A DNA stretch of 6,581 nt from Paracoccaceae bacterium (GTDB taxonomy: Bacteria > Pseudomonadota > Alphaproteobacteria > Rhodobacterales > Rhodobacteraceae), in NCBI GenBank assembly GCA_027069385.1, contig JALXER010000141.1:1-6581 (forward strand). Direction: 5' to 3'. The notes below the pieces were generated by a model. The model was not told the origin of the DNA and ran no database searches. It saw only the letters and a list, made by a program, of their open reading frames with translations. A program made the translations under genes and the position numbers. Of the stretch, positions 1 to 5,475 are shown one piece after another. Numbering within the stretch: the stretch's first letter is position 1; the number at the start of each line of letters is the position of its first letter.

Positions 1-42
1 GCTCCAGAACCGAACGCAGTGAGGCCACCGCCGCCGGCAGCA

Positions 43-66
43 CGGTTTTCAGCTTGCTGAAAACCG
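43..66. repeat. Perfect 11-bp inverted repeat with 2-nt loop
   Basis: CGGTTTTCAGC (43-53) is followed by TT and its exact reverse complement GCTGAAAACCG (56-66). As RNA the tip would read C-UU-G, a compact and stable loop type. Neither strand has a T-tract next to the stem, so it is not a canonical intrinsic terminator. On the plus strand an open frame (3-74, ending TGA) runs through it and would give a tail ending FSLLKTAP; this could be the end of an upstream gene, but too little is visible to say. Confidence 0.6.
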
Positions 67-78
67 CGCCTTGAGCGA

Positions 79-98
79 AGGGGGGCTTTAGCCTCCCT
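79..98. repeat. GC-rich 8-bp hairpin with TTTA loop
   Basis: AGGGGGGC (79-86), loop TTTA and GCCTCCCT (91-98) pair over 8 bp with one G-T wobble. It sits 36 nt beyond the stop of the Lrp-type gene, so it could protect or end that transcript. No run of T follows on either strand, so an ordinary rho-independent terminator is not supported. Confidence 0.4.
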
Positions 99-133
99 GA
101 GCGATAGGCGGGGCCGGTCGTGGTATGACCAAA

Positions 134-574
134 CTATGCGCGTTTGGGCGTGTGGGTTGCCAGCAGAATACTGGTTTCGCTGCTGATCACGCCATCCAGA
201 TGCCGGATTTGCACCAGCATCTGGTCGAGTTCCGCCAGCGTCGCGGTGCCGGTTGCCACGACCAGATCCCATTTACCACTGGTGCTATGCACCGCTTGCA
301 CCGCGCTGAACCCGAGCAGGCGGCGGGTGATCCGTTCGATTCCGCGCCCTTCAATGGCCAGGGTAGTCAGGGCGCGCACCGGCGATTGCGCCACATCGCC
401 TTTGACCAGCACGCTATAACCGACGATCTCGCCACGTTGTTCCAGCCTGGCCAGACGCGCCCGCACCGTCGCCCGCGTTACCCCCAGAATTTGCGCAAGT
501 GTAGAATGGCTGGCCCGCCCGTCCCGGCGCAGCGTTGCTATCAGCGCCTGATCCATATCGTCCATTTTGCGCAT
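134..574 (-). CDS. Lrp/AsnC family transcriptional regulator
   Basis: This DNA-binding regulator (146 aa) probably controls the divergent arginase and ornithine cyclodeaminase genes. Residues about 5-52 form an AsnC-type winged helix-turn-helix, with recognition region LAQILGVTRATVRARLARLE at 26-45. Residues about 66-140 form the RAM ligand-binding and oligomerisation domain, with the characteristic GKWDLVV segment at 100-106 and the DGVISSETSILL strand near the end. The length matches the small Lrp/AsnC class. Three in-frame starts compete: GTG at 577, ATG at 574 and ATG at 565. A GGG-rich AAAGGG (577-582) lies too close to 574 for an ideal ribosome site and suits 565 with about 11 nt spacing, so the start is uncertain by three residues. 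Family members often sense an amino acid; arginine or ornithine is the obvious candidate effector here, by inference from the neighbours only. Family assignment is firm. Confidence 0.93.
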   Translation of the reverse strand: MRKMDDMDQALIATLRRDGRASHSTLAQILGVTRATVRARLARLEQRGEIVGYSVLVKGDVAQSPVRALTTLAIEGRGIERITRRLLGFSAVQAVHSTSGKWDLVVATGTATLAELDQMLVQIRHLDGVISSETSILLATHTPKRA

Positions 575-577
575 CAC

Positions 578-677
578 CCTTTATCACTATGATCATCCCA
601 TCCACCTTTTTGATCAATTTTATCACTTTTGTCTATCCATATATCCCTGCAACCTAAGCCAACCGTATGAGGACCCT
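578..677. promoter_or_regulatory. Divergent regulatory region between the Lrp-type gene and arginase
   Basis: This spacer is clearly more AT-rich than the surrounding coding DNA. TTTATCACT occurs twice in direct orientation (580-588 and 619-627). The palindrome TGATCA occurs twice (590-595 and 611-616), with starts 21 bp apart, or two helical turns. These form mirrored blocks, TTTATCACT then TGATCA on the left and TGATCA then TTTATCACT on the right. Lrp/AsnC proteins bind as multimers to phased, AT-rich sites, so this is a plausible operator array. I see no single convincing -35/-10 pair; TATATC at 640-645 is a weak -10 candidate for the plus-strand operon. Confidence 0.6.
669..673 (+). promoter_or_regulatory. 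Ribosome binding site that sets the arginase start
   Basis: GAGGA lies 4 nt before the ATG at 678. The reading frame is open further upstream, to 567, but that extension has no family similarity and would overlap the start of the divergent regulator gene, so this site decides the start. Confidence 0.6.
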
Positions 678-1601
678 ATGAACGACACTTGCATTTTACT
701 CGGCGCACCGGTTGACAGCGGCACGTTGCGGCCCGGCTGCCTGATGGGTCCGGATGCGTATCGCGTCGCCGGGTTGGCCGATACGCTGAACGATCTGGGC
801 CTGAAAGCGCAGGATCGGGGCAATGTTGCACCGCGCGCCCTGCCCCCGCAGTCCCATGCCAATACCGCCGTGCATCATCTGGCCGAAACCATCGGCTGGA
901 CTCAGGCCCTTGCCAGCGCCGCACAGGCCGCCGCGGCCGATGGCTTTCCGGTTTTTATGGGCGGCGATCACAGCCTTGCGCTTGGCACCGTTGCAGGCTG
1001 CGCTGCCCATGCGGCCAACCGGAACCGGCCGCTATTTGTGCTCTGGCTGGATGCGCACCCGGATTTTCACACCCCCGACAGCACCCTATCGGGCAATCTG
1101 CACGGCACACCGCTGGCCTATGTCACCGGCATGGCGGGTTTTGAGCATTTCCCCGCGCTGGCCCGAACCGTTGATCCGGCCCATATCTGCATCTTCGGGG
1201 CGCGGTCGATCGATCCGGCCGAGCACAAGGCCCTGCTGGCGCGAAACGTCAACGTTATCGACATGCGCGCCATTGACGAACACGGCATTGCCGGCCCGAT
1301 CCGCGCGTTTCTGGAACAGGTCCGCGCGGCCAACGGCATGCTGCATGTCAGCCTTGACGTCGACTTTCTGGACCCGTCCATCGCGCCTGCGGTCGGCACC
1401 ACGGTTCCGGGCGGCGCCACCCTGCGCGAGGCCCATCTGGTCATGGAATTGCTGCATGACAGCGCCCTTGTTACCTCGCTCGATCTGGTCGAGCTAAACC
1501 CCTTTCTTGACGAGCGCGGCCACACCGCACGCCTGATGGTTGACCTGACCGCCTCTTTGTTGGGGCGCAAGGTCTTTGATCGCCCCAATATAGGATACTG
1601 A
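678..1601 (+). CDS. rocF: Arginase
   Basis: This cytosolic binuclear manganese enzyme hydrolyses L-arginine to L-ornithine and urea, the first step of the arginase route. The 307-aa protein has the usual length and all the metal-ligand motifs: GGDHS (His98), DAHPD (Asp125, His127, Asp129) and SLDVDFLDP (Asp227, Asp229). SGNLHGTP (Ser138, His142) and Glu272 in VELNP match the arginase substrate-binding and catalytic positions, and argue against agmatinase. The position of the substrate-carboxylate-binding Asn130 of human arginase I appears to be His131 here (DFHTP); this may be usual in alphaproteobacteria, but I cannot check. The ATG at 678 is chosen for its GAGGA site and because the family N-terminus (ILLGAPVDSG) begins just after it. 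The gene heads an operon with ornithine cyclodeaminase 3 nt downstream and is divergent from an Lrp-type regulator, a common arrangement for amino-acid catabolic genes. The symbol follows the general bacterial name; alphaproteobacterial homologues are also called arcA or argI. Confidence 0.95.
   Translation: MNDTCILLGAPVDSGTLRPGCLMGPDAYRVAGLADTLNDLGLKAQDRGNVAPRALPPQSHANTAVHHLAETIGWTQALASAAQAAAADGFPVFMGGDHSLALGTVAGCAAHAANRNRPLFVLWLDAHPDFHTPDSTLSGNLHGTPLAYVTGMAGFEHFPALARTVDPAHICIFGARSIDPAEHKALLARNVNVIDMRAIDEHGIAGPIRAFLEQVRAANGMLHVSLDVDFLDPSIAPAVGTTVPGGATLREAHLVMELLHDSALVTSLDLVELNPFLDERGHTARLMVDLTASLLGRKVFDRPNIGY
1591..1595 (+). promoter_or_regulatory. Ribosome binding site for ornithine cyclodeaminase
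   Basis: TAGGA lies inside the last codons of the arginase gene, 9 nt before the ATG at 1605. With only 3 nt between the arginase stop and this start, the second gene is likely translated from the same mRNA and may be translationally coupled. Confidence 0.5.
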
Positions 1602-1604
1602 GCC

Positions 1605-2642
1605 ATGAAAAACCTGAACCTTGTGCCGTTTGTCTCGGTTGATCACATGATGAAACTGGTGTTGGAAACCGGCATCGAACCGATGCTGGTCGGGATCGCC
1701 GACACGATCGAGGCGGATTTCAAACGGTGGGAGCATTTCGACAAAACCCCGCGCGTTGCGGCCCATTCGCCAAACGGGGTGATAGAATTGATGCCCACCT
1801 CGGACGGCGATCTGTACGGGTTCAAATATGTGAACGGCCATCCGGTGAACATGGGCAAGGGGCTGCAAACCGTTACGGCCTTCGGAGTGTTGTCGAATGT
1901 CGAAACCGGCTATCCGGTGCTGCTGTCGGAAATGACCCTGCTGACAGCGCTGCGCACGGCAGCCACTTCGGCGCTGGTGGCGCGCTATCTGGCCCCCGAG
2001 GGCGCGCGCACCATGGCGATGATCGGCAATGGTGCCCAGTCCGAGTTTCAGGTGCTGGCGTTCAAGGCGATTGCCGGTATAACCCATCTGAGGCTTTACG
2101 ATATTGACCCGATAGCAACCGACAAGTGCATGGAAAACCTGAAAGATTCAGGGCTGCACCTGACCCGCTGCGCCTCGGCGCAAGACGCGGTAGAGGGGGC
2201 CGAAATCATCACTACGGTGACGGCAGACAAGCAATATGCCACCATTCTAACCGATAACATGGTCGGCGCGGGGGTGCATATCAACGCCATTGGCGGCGAT
2301 TGCCCGGGCAAAACCGAGTTGCACCGCGATATCCTGCTGCGCTCCTCGATCTTTGTTGAATACCCGCCCCAGACCCGTATCGAGGGCGAATTGCAGCAAC
2401 TGCCCGCCACCCATCCGGTGACCGAGCTGTGGCAGGTGATGACCGGTACGGCCAAAGGGCGCACCGATCCGCGCCAGATCACCCTGTTTGACAGCGTCGG
2501 CTTTGCGATAGAGGATTTTTCGGCGCTACGTTATGTGCGCGACCAACTGGCGCGCACCGGCCTGTTCCAGAACCTCGATATGCTGGCCGACCCCGACACG
2601 CCGCGCGACCTGTACGGCATGCTGCTGCGCGCCGCCGGTTAG
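1605..2642 (+). CDS. ocd: Ornithine cyclodeaminase
   Basis: This NAD-dependent enzyme converts L-ornithine to L-proline with release of ammonia, consuming the product of the upstream arginase. The 345-aa length fits the ornithine cyclodeaminase/mu-crystallin family and is close to the Pseudomonas putida enzyme. Visible landmarks are Arg50 (TPRVAAHS), Lys74 (YGFKYVNGHP) and Arg117 (TALRTAATSALVARYLA), which correspond to substrate-carboxylate and catalytic-pocket positions. The dinucleotide-binding turn is IGNGAQSEFQ (140-149), and GGDCPGKTEL (230-239) carries Asp232, matching the catalytic aspartate of P. putida. The GDCPGKTEL signature favours true ornithine cyclodeaminase over alanine dehydrogenase or other family members. 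Its ATG is 3 nt after the arginase stop, so the two form one operon supplying proline, glutamate precursors and nitrogen from arginine. Its TAG stop overlaps the stop of the convergent hydratase gene, leaving no space for a terminator. Also known as arcB in some alphaproteobacteria. Confidence 0.95.
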   Translation: MKNLNLVPFVSVDHMMKLVLETGIEPMLVGIADTIEADFKRWEHFDKTPRVAAHSPNGVIELMPTSDGDLYGFKYVNGHPVNMGKGLQTVTAFGVLSNVETGYPVLLSEMTLLTALRTAATSALVARYLAPEGARTMAMIGNGAQSEFQVLAFKAIAGITHLRLYDIDPIATDKCMENLKDSGLHLTRCASAQDAVEGAEIITTVTADKQYATILTDNMVGAGVHINAIGGDCPGKTELHRDILLRSSIFVEYPPQTRIEGELQQLPATHPVTELWQVMTGTAKGRTDPRQITLFDSVGFAIEDFSALRYVRDQLARTGLFQNLDMLADPDTPRDLYGMLLRAAG

Positions 2643-3388
2643 GTTGAAAAGGCGACCTGCCCCAGCGGGCCAAGGTCCAGCGTCAGGGAATGCCCCGCCT
2701 CGACCGGATACAGCGGCGCATGCGACCCCAGCAACAACAGCGCCCCCTTGGGCAGGGTCATGCCGCGCGAGGTGTAATGTTGCGCCAGAAAAGACAGCGC
2801 AAGGGCCGGGTCTTGCGGGGCAATTCCGCGCCCGCTGGCAACGGGGTGATCACCGTCAAGGCAGGTGGTCTCGATCTGCCGGTAATCCAGATCCTGCGGC
2901 GCAACCCCCGGCCCGCCCAGCACCAGCCCAGCGTTGAACACGTTATGCGCAACCACGGTCGGGATATGCATCATGCCATCCCGATTGCGCCGGTCCAGAA
3001 TTTCGAACGCGGGGTAAAAGCGCTCTACTCGGGCCAGAACGGCGGCGGGCGAGGTGTCATCATCGGGGGTTATGTCGTCGCTTAGGCGGGCGCAGATTTC
3101 CGGCTCCAGCATCAGAAAGGTATAATCGGACACCTTCAGCCGGACGCCGCTATCATAGACCTGATCGGCAAACACCCGCCCCGTGGCCGGTTCGGACAGG
3201 CCCAGCTTGTCCAGCAAGGCCGGGCTGTTGAACGCGATCTTGTAGCCGCCAAAACCGCCCCGCTGCGCTGCCACCCGCGCCGTTGCCGCATCTTGCAGGG
3301 CATAGGCGGTGGCGAGGTCGGGAATATCGGCGCTGCATTCCTCTATCCAGTCGCGGTTCATCAGGGTGGTGGCGATCCGGTCTATCAT
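2639..3388 (-). CDS. 2-keto-4-pentenoate hydratase-like protein (MhpD/fumarylacetoacetase superfamily)
   Basis: The 249-aa protein belongs to the hydratase/decarboxylase branch of the fumarylacetoacetase superfamily, metal-dependent enzymes that hydrate 2-hydroxy-alka-dienoates or decarboxylate 2-oxo acids in ring-cleavage pathways. Numbered from the ATG at 3388, the metal ligands are visible as Glu95 and Glu97 (LEPEICARL) and Glu129 (PAFEILDRR). The conserved Lys50 sits in GGYKIAF, and the C-terminal half has the usual HNVFNAGLVLGG (148-159) and GSHAPLYPVEAGHSL core. Length is typical. The ATG overlaps the regulator stop as TGATG and has GGGG five nt upstream; a GTG one codon earlier (3391) is the alternative. 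None of the other enzymes of an aromatic meta-cleavage route is in view, so the substrate is unknown. Co-transcription with a GntR/FCD regulator suggests that its substrate or a related acid is the inducer. The family is sure; the exact reaction is not. Confidence 0.85.
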   Translation of the reverse strand: MIDRIATTLMNRDWIEECSADIPDLATAYALQDAATARVAAQRGGFGGYKIAFNSPALLDKLGLSEPATGRVFADQVYDSGVRLKVSDYTFLMLEPEICARLSDDITPDDDTSPAAVLARVERFYPAFEILDRRNRDGMMHIPTVVAHNVFNAGLVLGGPGVAPQDLDYRQIETTCLDGDHPVASGRGIAPQDPALALSFLAQHYTSRGMTLPKGALLLLGSHAPLYPVEAGHSLTLDLGPLGQVAFST

Positions 3389-4035
3389 CACGACCCCATT
3401 TCCGCGGCATCCTGTTTAAGGCGGGTTTCGTAGGCGTGCGAGATATGGTCACGCAGCGCAATATCGGCCGCGTCACCGTCACGCGCAACAATCGCGGCAA
3501 CGATGGCTTCGTGCTCGGCCACCGCATCGGGGCCGCGCCCCTCGGCCGCCAGCGAAGAGGTGGTCAGCAGCGCCATGGTCCGGTGCACCATTTCAAGCTG
3601 CTGGATCAGGTAACGGTTATGGCTGGCCAGATGGATTTGCCGGTGAAAGCGCTTGTTGGCCAGCGCCAGCCGGTCGGGATCGTTGATCAGGGCGCGGTCC
3701 TGGGCGGCAAGGTCTTGCAGAATGCGCAATTCTTCGGGGGCGGCGTGCTGCGCGGCCAGTCGCGCGGCCAGCCCTTCCAGTTCGGCGCGCACGGTGTACA
3801 GCTCTCCTAGCTGGTCATGGTCCAGCGATGCCACCACCATAGAGCGCCCGTCGCGCACCAGTATCTGTTGCGTTTCAAGACGTTGCAGCGCCTCGCGTAC
3901 CGGTGTGCGTGACACGCCGAAACGCTCGGCCAGTTCCGATTCGACCAGCCGGTCACCGGGGTGATAGGTGCCAAGGTCGATGGCCTCCAGCACCAGTTCA
4001 TAGGCATCCTTGCTTGGTCGGTTCGTTTCGATCAT
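3388..4035 (-). CDS. GntR family transcriptional regulator, FCD (FadR-like) subgroup
   Basis: This 215-aa regulator has an N-terminal GntR winged helix (residues about 8-70) with the hallmark segment LVESELAERFGVSRTPVREA (30-49). An all-helical FCD effector domain follows (about 77-205). The FCD metal site is readable: Asn127 with His131 in NKRFHRQIH, His175 in AEHEAIV and His197 in LRDHISH, at the spacing seen where such domains bind a metal and a carboxylate ligand. Members usually repress catabolic genes for organic acids, and the ligand here is not known. The ATG at 4035 is supported by GGGGA 7 nt upstream. Its TGA shares a base with the hydratase ATG (TGATG), so the two are almost certainly co-transcribed and coupled, and the hydratase is the natural target. 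Autoregulation through the upstream spacer is likely but inferred. Confidence 0.93.
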   Translation of the reverse strand: MIETNRPSKDAYELVLEAIDLGTYHPGDRLVESELAERFGVSRTPVREALQRLETQQILVRDGRSMVVASLDHDQLGELYTVRAELEGLAARLAAQHAAPEELRILQDLAAQDRALINDPDRLALANKRFHRQIHLASHNRYLIQQLEMVHRTMALLTTSSLAAEGRGPDAVAEHEAIVAAIVARDGDAADIALRDHISHAYETRLKQDAAEMGS

Positions 4036-4158
4036 GGCATTTTCCCCGCTGTTTCAGGCGTCAGTATAGGCGACACCGGCCAAATGTATACCGTTTTGTA
4101 CCATTGTTTATGCCGGTTGGCGCTTGTGTCGCTTTGCCACCCGCGCTAACAGTGCCGC
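4036..4158. promoter_or_regulatory. Divergent spacer with candidate GntR-type operator
   Basis: This region separates the GntR-type gene from the nucleotidase gene. It contains TGTATACC (4085-4092, including the palindrome GTATAC) and TGTACC (4097-4102), direct half-site-like words 12 bp apart. FCD-type GntR regulators often bind short palindromes built on TGT/ACA or GT/AC half-sites, so these are candidates. On the minus strand, TATACT (reverse complement of 4064-4069) is a -10-like hexamer 29 nt upstream of the regulator start, without a good -35. The rest of the spacer shows nothing distinctive apart from the promoter candidate at 4124-4151. Confidence 0.35.
4124..4151 (+). promoter_or_regulatory. 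Possible promoter for a leaderless nucleotidase mRNA
   Basis: TTGTGT (4124-4129) and CTAACA (4146-4151), 16 nt apart, resemble a relaxed alphaproteobacterial housekeeping promoter. Initiation 7-8 nt beyond the -10 would fall at or next to the ATG at 4159. The 15 nt before that ATG have no purine-rich ribosome site, which fits a leaderless transcript. The hexamers are weak, so this remains a hypothesis. Confidence 0.25.
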
Positions 4159-4803
4159 ATGCCTTATGATGATTTCCGCCTTGTCGATACATGGGTCTTT
4201 GACCTTGATAACACGCTTTACCCGCCCTCGGCGCGGCTGTTTGACCAGATCGAAGTGCTGATGGCGGCCTATGTCATGCGCGAATTGGGCGTGGACGAGG
4301 AAACCGCCCATCACCTGCGCCGCACCTATTGGCAGCGGCACGGCACCACGCTGGCGGGGCTGGTCAAGGAACACGGTATCGATCCGGTCGGCTTTATGGA
4401 CGAGGTTCACGAAATCGACCTGTCAGGCCTGACCGAAGCGCCCGATTTACGCGCCGCCATTACCGCCCTGCCCGGCCGCAAGGTGATATATACCAACGGC
4501 TCCAAAAAGCATGCGGCCAACGTGACGCGGGCGCGCGGGCTGGACGGGGTTTTCGATGCGATGTTCGGGATAGAGGATGCGGGCTATATCGCCAAGCCGC
4601 AACGCCCGGCCTTTGACATGGTGTTCGATACGCTGGGGCTGACCCCGCACAAGGCGGCGATGTTCGAGGATGACGCCCGCAATCTGGCGGTGCCCCATGA
4701 TCTGGGCATGAAAACCGTGCTGGTCGGTGCGGTGCAGGATGCGGCGCATGTCCAGCACCAGACCGAAGATCTGGCCGGCTTCCTAGCTCGCCTGGTGCGC
4801 TAA
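4159..4803 (+). CDS. Pyrimidine 5'-nucleotidase-like HAD family hydrolase
   Basis: This cytosolic HAD-superfamily phosphatase (214 aa) is of the type usually annotated pyrimidine 5'-nucleotidase (SDT1-like), which removes phosphate from UMP/CMP-type nucleotides. All four HAD motifs are present. Motif I is FDLDNTLYPP with nucleophile Asp15 and acid/base Asp17. Motif II is YTNGS with Thr112. Motif III is Lys146 in IAKPQRPAF. Motif IV is MFEDDARNL with Asp171 and Asp172. Residues about 25-95 form a helical cap inserted after motif I, as in subclass C1. DLDNTLYPP and the IAKPQRPAF region fit the SDT1-like subfamily better than phosphoglycolate phosphatase. No Shine-Dalgarno sequence precedes the ATG, and a leaderless mRNA is possible. 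Its last seven codons, including the stop, overlap the 3' end of the convergent lolD by 21 bp. It has no evident functional tie to its neighbours. HAD family is certain; substrate is inferred. Confidence 0.87.
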   Translation: MPYDDFRLVDTWVFDLDNTLYPPSARLFDQIEVLMAAYVMRELGVDEETAHHLRRTYWQRHGTTLAGLVKEHGIDPVGFMDEVHEIDLSGLTEAPDLRAAITALPGRKVIYTNGSKKHAANVTRARGLDGVFDAMFGIEDAGYIAKPQRPAFDMVFDTLGLTPHKAAMFEDDARNLAVPHDLGMKTVLVGAVQDAAHVQHQTEDLAGFLARLVR

Positions 4804-5475
4804 GACCTGCCCGCCGCGCAGTTCGATCACCCGATCCATCTTGGCGGCAAGTTCGTGGTTATGGGTGGCAATCAGAGCGCTCATACCAGTTTCGCGCACC
4901 AGATCCATCAGCACCGCAAACACCTGATCCGAGGTCCCCGGGTCCAGATTGCCGGTCGGTTCATCGGCCAGCAGGATTTGCGGCGCATTGGCCAGCGCGC
5001 GGCAAAAGGCAACCCGTTGCTGCTCGCCGCCCGACATTTCGGCGGGGCGGTGGTCGGCGCGCTGTGCCAATCCGACCCGCCCCAGCAATTCCATGGAACG
5101 CGCATTGGCATCGCGCAACGCAACACCGTTGGCCCGTTGCGGCATTGATATGTTTTCAAGCGCCGAGAATTCGGGCAGCAGATGGTGAAACTGGTAGATA
5201 AAGCCGATGGTCTGGCGGCGCAGCCTTGTGCGGGCCTTGTCCTTGCCGCAATTGGCCTGCGCGCCATTGATCAGCACCTGCCCCGAGGTGGACTCGTCAA
5301 GCAGACCGGCGATTTGCAGCAGGGTCGATTTACCCGCCCCCGAAGGTGCGATCAGCCCGACGATTTCGCCCGCCTGAAGCGAGAAATCGGCCTTGTCCAG
5401 CACCGATATCTGGTTGGGCTTGCCGGCAAAATAGGTTTTGGTGATATCCACCAGTTGCAGCACGGGGTTACTCAT
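4783..5475 (-). CDS. lolD: Lipoprotein-releasing ABC transporter ATP-binding protein LolD
   Basis: This is the ATPase of the LolCDE-type inner-membrane complex, which powers extraction of mature lipoproteins and hands them to the LolA chaperone. The 230-aa protein shows a complete nucleotide-binding domain. The Walker A region is APSGAGKST (43-51), in which Ala43 replaces the usual first Gly. The Q-loop glutamine is Gln95 (FIYQFHHLLPEFSALEN, a LolD-like segment), the signature is MSGGEQQR (147-154), Walker B is ILLADEP with Asp171 and Glu172, and the switch is His205 (ATHNHELA). The best argument for LolD over MacB- or FtsE-type ATPases is the adjoining LolC/E-type permease, whose stop overlaps this start by 8 nt (ATGAGTAA), implying translational coupling. 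A purine-rich AGAGG lies upstream of the ATG, inside the permease gene. The 3' end overlaps the nucleotidase gene. The complex is normally essential, so steady housekeeping expression is expected. Confidence 0.93.
   Translation of the reverse strand: MSNPVLQLVDITKTYFAGKPNQISVLDKADFSLQAGEIVGLIAPSGAGKSTLLQIAGLLDESTSGQVLINGAQANCGKDKARTRLRRQTIGFIYQFHHLLPEFSALENISMPQRANGVALRDANARSMELLGRVGLAQRADHRPAEMSGGEQQRVAFCRALANAPQILLADEPTGNLDPGTSDQVFAVLMDLVRETGMSALIATHNHELAAKMDRVIELRGGQVLAHQAS

Larger units (their letters stand above)
25..123. repeat. Possible three-way-junction inverted-repeat element at the left edge
   Basis: This GC-rich stretch without a convincing gene can fold on itself. An outer stem pairs CCAC (25-28) with GTGG (120-123) and GCCGGC (33-38) with GCCGGT (113-118), with unpaired bases between the two helices. 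It encloses two hairpins at 43-66 and 79-98. A direct repeat TGAGCGA flanks the second hairpin (72-78 and 98-104). The element lies just downstream of the Lrp-type gene. It could be a dispersed intergenic repeat, a transcript-end structure or a chance fold in GC-rich DNA. The inner hairpins are solid as sequence; the outer stem is weak and the biological call is inference. Confidence 0.35.

Noticed and set aside
79..98. Rho-independent terminator for the Lrp-type gene
   Set aside because: The hairpin is real but no T-tract follows on the minus strand, so it is recorded only as a hairpin.
567..677. Extended N-terminus for arginase from an upstream in-frame start
   Set aside because: The extra 37 residues have no family similarity, lie in the AT-rich control region and overlap the divergent regulator start. 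The ATG at 678 has its own GAGGA site.
823..1497. 224-residue plus-strand frame inside arginase
   Set aside because: It is an alternate frame of arginase, with Arg/Pro-rich sequence typical of GC-rich shadow frames.
678..1601. Agmatinase or formiminoglutamase instead of arginase
   Set aside because: SGNLHGTP and the VELNP glutamate match arginase substrate-binding positions, and the adjoining ornithine cyclodeaminase uses the arginase product.
1494..2087. 197-residue open frame antisense to arginase and ornithine cyclodeaminase
   Set aside because: It is a shadow of two strongly supported genes in high-GC DNA, with biased composition and no recognisable domain.
3283..3810. 175-residue plus-strand frame opposite the hydratase and GntR-type genes
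   Set aside because: It is antisense to two clear family members and has no domain or ribosome site; a codon-bias artefact.
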